A DNA stretch of 64,000 nucleotides from Criblamydia sequanensis CRIB-18 (GTDB lineage Bacteria; Chlamydiota; Chlamydiia; Chlamydiales; Criblamydiaceae): the NCBI RefSeq assembly GCF_000750955.1, contig NZ_CCEJ010000001.1, positions 298,197 through 362,196 on the forward strand, read 5' to 3'. How positions within the stretch are numbered: position 1 is the stretch's first letter; each line of letters opens with the position of its first letter. The position numbers and the translations under genes were made by a program. Positions 61,414 to 64,000 of the stretch are shown here, one piece after another. The notes beneath the pieces were generated by a model. It saw only the letters and a program-made list of their open reading frames with translations, was not told the origin of the DNA and did not search any database.

Positions 61414-63561
61414 ATGGGAAAGTATAGCTTTAAAGAAATTCTGATTTTAATCCTGGCGGTAGCTTTTGGATTATTCTTTACAGGCCTTCTTTTTACTCAA
61501 ACACGTCAAAAAGTATATTATTCCGGAAAGGAAGAATTTGCAAGGCAAGTTGAGAAAATAAAAAGAGGCATTCATGAACGTTTTGAAAAATATGAAGGAG
61601 TTCTAGAAGGCGCGCGAGCTTTTCTTTATAGTTCAGAAAAAGTCACACCTAGCGAATGGGATCAATATGTCAGTAGCATCAACTTAAAAGACCGCTATCC
61701 CGGTTTTTTGGGTTTGGGTTTTGCCCTGCATGTCCCTCTTGATGAAAAAAATCAATTTTTAAAATGGGCGGAAGATCATATCGATAAGGAATATCAAATA
61801 TGGCCTGAAAGTTCAAAAAACTCTTATCTTCCTGTAGTCATGCGGTCCCCTCTCACCAAGAATAAAGTGATCGGTTTTGATCTTTTCAGCGATAAAAAAC
61901 GCTATAATGCTGCTCAAAGGGCGATTACAACAAATAGCCCCACCTTAACCAGAAGCATAAAGCTTGTGCAGTTTGATCAAACAGGGCCCGCTTTTTATTT
62001 CATGATTCCCGTTTATAGGAAAAAGGCTTTAAACGGCTTTCAAATAGATCAAGAGGATGTTTTAGGCATCGTTTACGCTCCCTTAAAAATGAGAGAGCTT
62101 GTAGAAGGTTTAGTTGGAGAGGAAGCATCCACCATTGATCTTGAGATATACGATGGGCCAAAAATGAACCCTAAAAATCTCCTGTTTCGAAGCGAACATA
62201 AATTTTCTCACGATAAAAGACTAAAAGCCTCTTATGAAGAATCCGGGGTGATTCAAGTCCCGGGTAGAGAATGGACTCTTCACATAAGATCATTGCCTAA
62301 TTATGATAAATTTATCGAATGGCGTTTTCCTTGGGTGATTTTTAGCATAGGCACTCTTGCCACTCTTTTTTTTGTGGCTTGGGTAAAGTCGCTATTATCA
62401 ACTCGAAAGAAATCTAGGGAAATAGTCACTAAAAAAACTGAAGAACTTGAAAAATCTTTAGCTCATAGACAAGCGATCTTAGATAGCTCTAGCTGCGGGA
62501 TTATCTTTATTGATTCTGAAGGAAAAATACAGAATTTAAATAAAGCTTCGGAAAAGATGCTCAATTTAGCAGAGTATAAAGCTTGTGGAAAGCCTATCCA
62601 TCGCTTTATTTCAGAAGCAGAACTTCTTTTAAGAGCTAAAAGCTTATCTAAACAGGTGAATCGCGAAGTTCAAGCTAATTTTGATACGCTTTCAATCCTT
62701 GCTAAGAAAGGCATTACTGATGAAAAGGAGTGGACTTTAGTTAGAGAGGACAAAACAAGCTTGCCGGTTCAACTATCACTAACTTCTATCCAAGATTCTT
62801 TTGGAAATGTGTTAGGTTACGTGGGAGTCGCTTTTGATATTACGGAAAGAAAAAAAATTGAACGGCTTAAAAATGAATTTATTTCAACTGTTAGTCATGA
62901 ATTAAGAACCCCTTTAACTTCTATAAAAGGTTCTTTAAGCCTAATTTCAAGTGGAAAAGTTGCTGTTTTGCCTGACAAAGTCCAAAAGCTGATTGAAATA
63001 GCGGAAGCTAACTGTGATAGGCTTGTAAAGCTTGTTTGCGATATCTTAGATATTGAAAAAATGGAATCGGGCCATTTGGCCTTTAATTTTAAAAATATAG
63101 ATTTGCTTTCAGTGATAGATAGTTCTATTGAAGCCAATAGAAGTTTTGCCGCTAAATATCATGTTACGCTTTCAGTTGATGCCCCGAAAAAAGTCGAGTT
63201 TATCGTTAAAGGGGATGAAGATAGCCTGATTCGTGTCATGAATAATCTTATCACTAACGCGGTCAAATATTCTCCAGTCAATGGCCAAGTAAAGTTATCT
63301 GTTTTTGCAGAAGAAGATAAAGTCTTGGTTCATATTCAGGATAACGGCCCGGGCATTCCTTCTGAATTCCACGGAAGGATATTTCAAAAATTTTCCCAAG
63401 CGGATTCCACAAACGCAAGAAAAAAAGAAGGGTCAGGGCTTGGACTTAATATTTCAAAAAAAATAATAGAAAGCCATTCAGGATCGATCTCGTTTAAGAC
63501 AGGTTCTAAAGGCACTACCTTTATTATCGAATTGCCCTTGGAGGCAAAAATTGATTTATGA
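61414..63561 (+). CDS. CHASE-PAS sensor histidine kinase
   Basis: 715 residues. One N-terminal membrane helix (about 8-28), a periplasmic CHASE domain (about 60-250, with YPGFLGLGFALHVP and TGPAFYFMIPVY), a second helix (about 310-328), a PAS domain (about 345-470), HisKA with His495 in VSHELRTPLTSIKG, and a HATPase domain with N-box NNLITNAVKYSP, DNGPGIP and GSGLGLNISKKII. It would sense a small extracytoplasmic ligand and phosphorylate the receiver encoded 7 bp downstream. All catalytic boxes are intact. Confidence 0.94.
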   Translation: MGKYSFKEILILILAVAFGLFFTGLLFTQTRQKVYYSGKEEFARQVEKIKRGIHERFEKYEGVLEGARAFLYSSEKVTPSEWDQYVSSINLKDRYPGFLGLGFALHVPLDEKNQFLKWAEDHIDKEYQIWPESSKNSYLPVVMRSPLTKNKVIGFDLFSDKKRYNAAQRAITTNSPTLTRSIKLVQFDQTGPAFYFMIPVYRKKALNGFQIDQEDVLGIVYAPLKMRELVEGLVGEEASTIDLEIYDGPKMNPKNLLFRSEHKFSHDKRLKASYEESGVIQVPGREWTLHIRSLPNYDKFIEWRFPWVIFSIGTLATLFFVAWVKSLLSTRKKSREIVTKKTEELEKSLAHRQAILDSSSCGIIFIDSEGKIQNLNKASEKMLNLAEYKACGKPIHRFISEAELLLRAKSLSKQVNREVQANFDTLSILAKKGITDEKEWTLVREDKTSLPVQLSLTSIQDSFGNVLGYVGVAFDITERKKIERLKNEFISTVSHELRTPLTSIKGSLSLISSGKVAVLPDKVQKLIEIAEANCDRLVKLVCDILDIEKMESGHLAFNFKNIDLLSVIDSSIEANRSFAAKYHVTLSVDAPKKVEFIVKGDEDSLIRVMNNLITNAVKYSPVNGQVKLSVFAEEDKVLVHIQDNGPGIPSEFHGRIFQKFSQADSTNARKKEGSGLGLNISKKIIESHSGSISFKTGSKGTTFIIELPLEAKIDL

Positions 63562-63567
63562 GGAAAA

Positions 63568-63957
63568 ATGAATAAAAAACTAAAGAGAGTCTTATCAGTT
63601 GATGATGACGAAGATATCCGAACGATCATTTCCATGGCTTTAGAAATCGGCGGGTATGAAGTTCGTACTTGTTCGTCAGGTGAACAAGCCGTTGATTCTT
63701 CAATAGCCTTTAAACCCGATTTAATTTTGCTTGACGTTATGATGCCGGGCCTTGATGGTCCGGAAACACTAAAAAAATTGCTTTCAACTCCTGAAACTTC
63801 TAAAATCCCGATTGTTTTCATGACGGCTAAATCTCAATCTTTTGAAATCGTAGAGCTCAAACAAATGGGAGCTTTTGATGCGATTACAAAGCCGTTTGAC
63901 CCGATGACCTTGCCTAAATTAATCAATGATATTTGGGAAAGGTATACTAAAACCTAA
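63568..63957 (+). CDS. Stand-alone response-regulator receiver (CheY-like)
   Basis: 129 residues, a single receiver domain: acidic pocket DDDED (12-16), phosphoacceptor Asp56 in LLDVMMPG, Thr87 in VFMTAK and Lys107 in ITKPF. No output domain, so it acts through protein contact or passes phosphate on, possibly to an Hpt protein such as the one at 2.3-3.0 kb (inference). GAGGAAAA gives a good start; cotranscribed with the kinase. Confidence 0.94.
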   Translation: MNKKLKRVLSVDDDEDIRTIISMALEIGGYEVRTCSSGEQAVDSSIAFKPDLILLDVMMPGLDGPETLKKLLSTPETSKIPIVFMTAKSQSFEIVELKQMGAFDAITKPFDPMTLPKLINDIWERYTKT

Positions 63958-63972
63958 AGAATTTGGATAAAA

Positions 63973-64000
63973 ATGAGTAGCGAAAGCCAATTGAAGGGGT
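63973..64000 (+). CDS. Start of a gene cut by the window edge
   Basis: An open frame beginning MSSESQLKG, 15 bp after the receiver gene and in the same direction. Only nine codons are visible and the ribosome site is weak (TTTGGAT). Confidence 0.35.

Overview
The window reads as low-GC chromosome from an amoeba-associated member of the Chlamydiae (Parachlamydiales-like). This rests on gene content: a tandem family of very large BTB/POZ proteins of the kind expanded in environmental chlamydiae, a SopB-like CX5R phosphatase, and several big signal-peptide-free proteins with charged disordered N-termini that look like secreted effectors. No rRNA, tRNA or CRISPR array was seen. The taxonomic call is inference, since no marker gene is present.

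Layout. 1-5.7 kb: RidA, an MsbA-like ABC exporter, an Hpt phosphotransfer protein, an NSS-type sodium symporter and an acidic protein of unknown function. 5.66-7.2 kb: a gene-poor stretch with nested palindromes (a roughly 193-bp unit repeated three times) and two short paralogous genes of 48 and 47 codons ending in the same SYWRFRRFY peptide. 7.2-12.3 kb: a tightly overlapping operon of an orphan coiled-coil protein, an NCS1/CodB-like permease, a DUF917 protein and a hydantoinase/oxoprolinase A protein. 12.4-20.8 kb: unknown large proteins, a CAP-domain protein and the SopB-like phosphatase.

20.9-45.0 kb: seven tandem paralogues (P1-P7, about 1,030-1,160 aa) on the plus strand, each with its own leader and most with a clear terminator. 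Each has an N-terminal family-specific region, a BTB/POZ domain interrupted by a charged insert of about 80-115 residues, an alpha-helical middle, a TPR-like segment and an acidic, aromatic C-terminal tail. P1-P4 carry a bipartite basic NLS-like motif inside the BTB insert; P5-P7 carry basic clusters near the N-terminus. The combination suggests nuclear-targeted BTB effectors that may mimic eukaryotic transcription regulators. A decayed 3' end of a P4-like gene lies between P5 and P6 and records how the array grew.

45.1-48.8 kb: a divergent lipoxygenase with all expected iron ligands including a C-terminal isoleucine, a DUF1937-MazG/dCTPase-like fusion, and a patatin-like lipoprotein. 48.8-50.1 kb: a decayed transposase fragment, a palindromic element, and two tiny membrane-protein genes on the minus strand (one DUF3309). 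50.1-57.6 kb: a stress/envelope neighbourhood (CsbD, double BON, HAD phosphatase, SDR of the YhdF type, FAD-Rieske oxidoreductase, YtxH and DUF948 proteins) that also holds a solitary PvcA/DIT1-type isonitrile synthase. 58.1-61.3 kb: a minus-strand operon of type III polyketide synthase, small membrane protein and UbiG-like methyltransferase, with a ZIP-like transporter upstream. 61.4-64.0 kb: a CHASE-PAS histidine kinase and a stand-alone receiver, then the start of a gene cut by the window edge.
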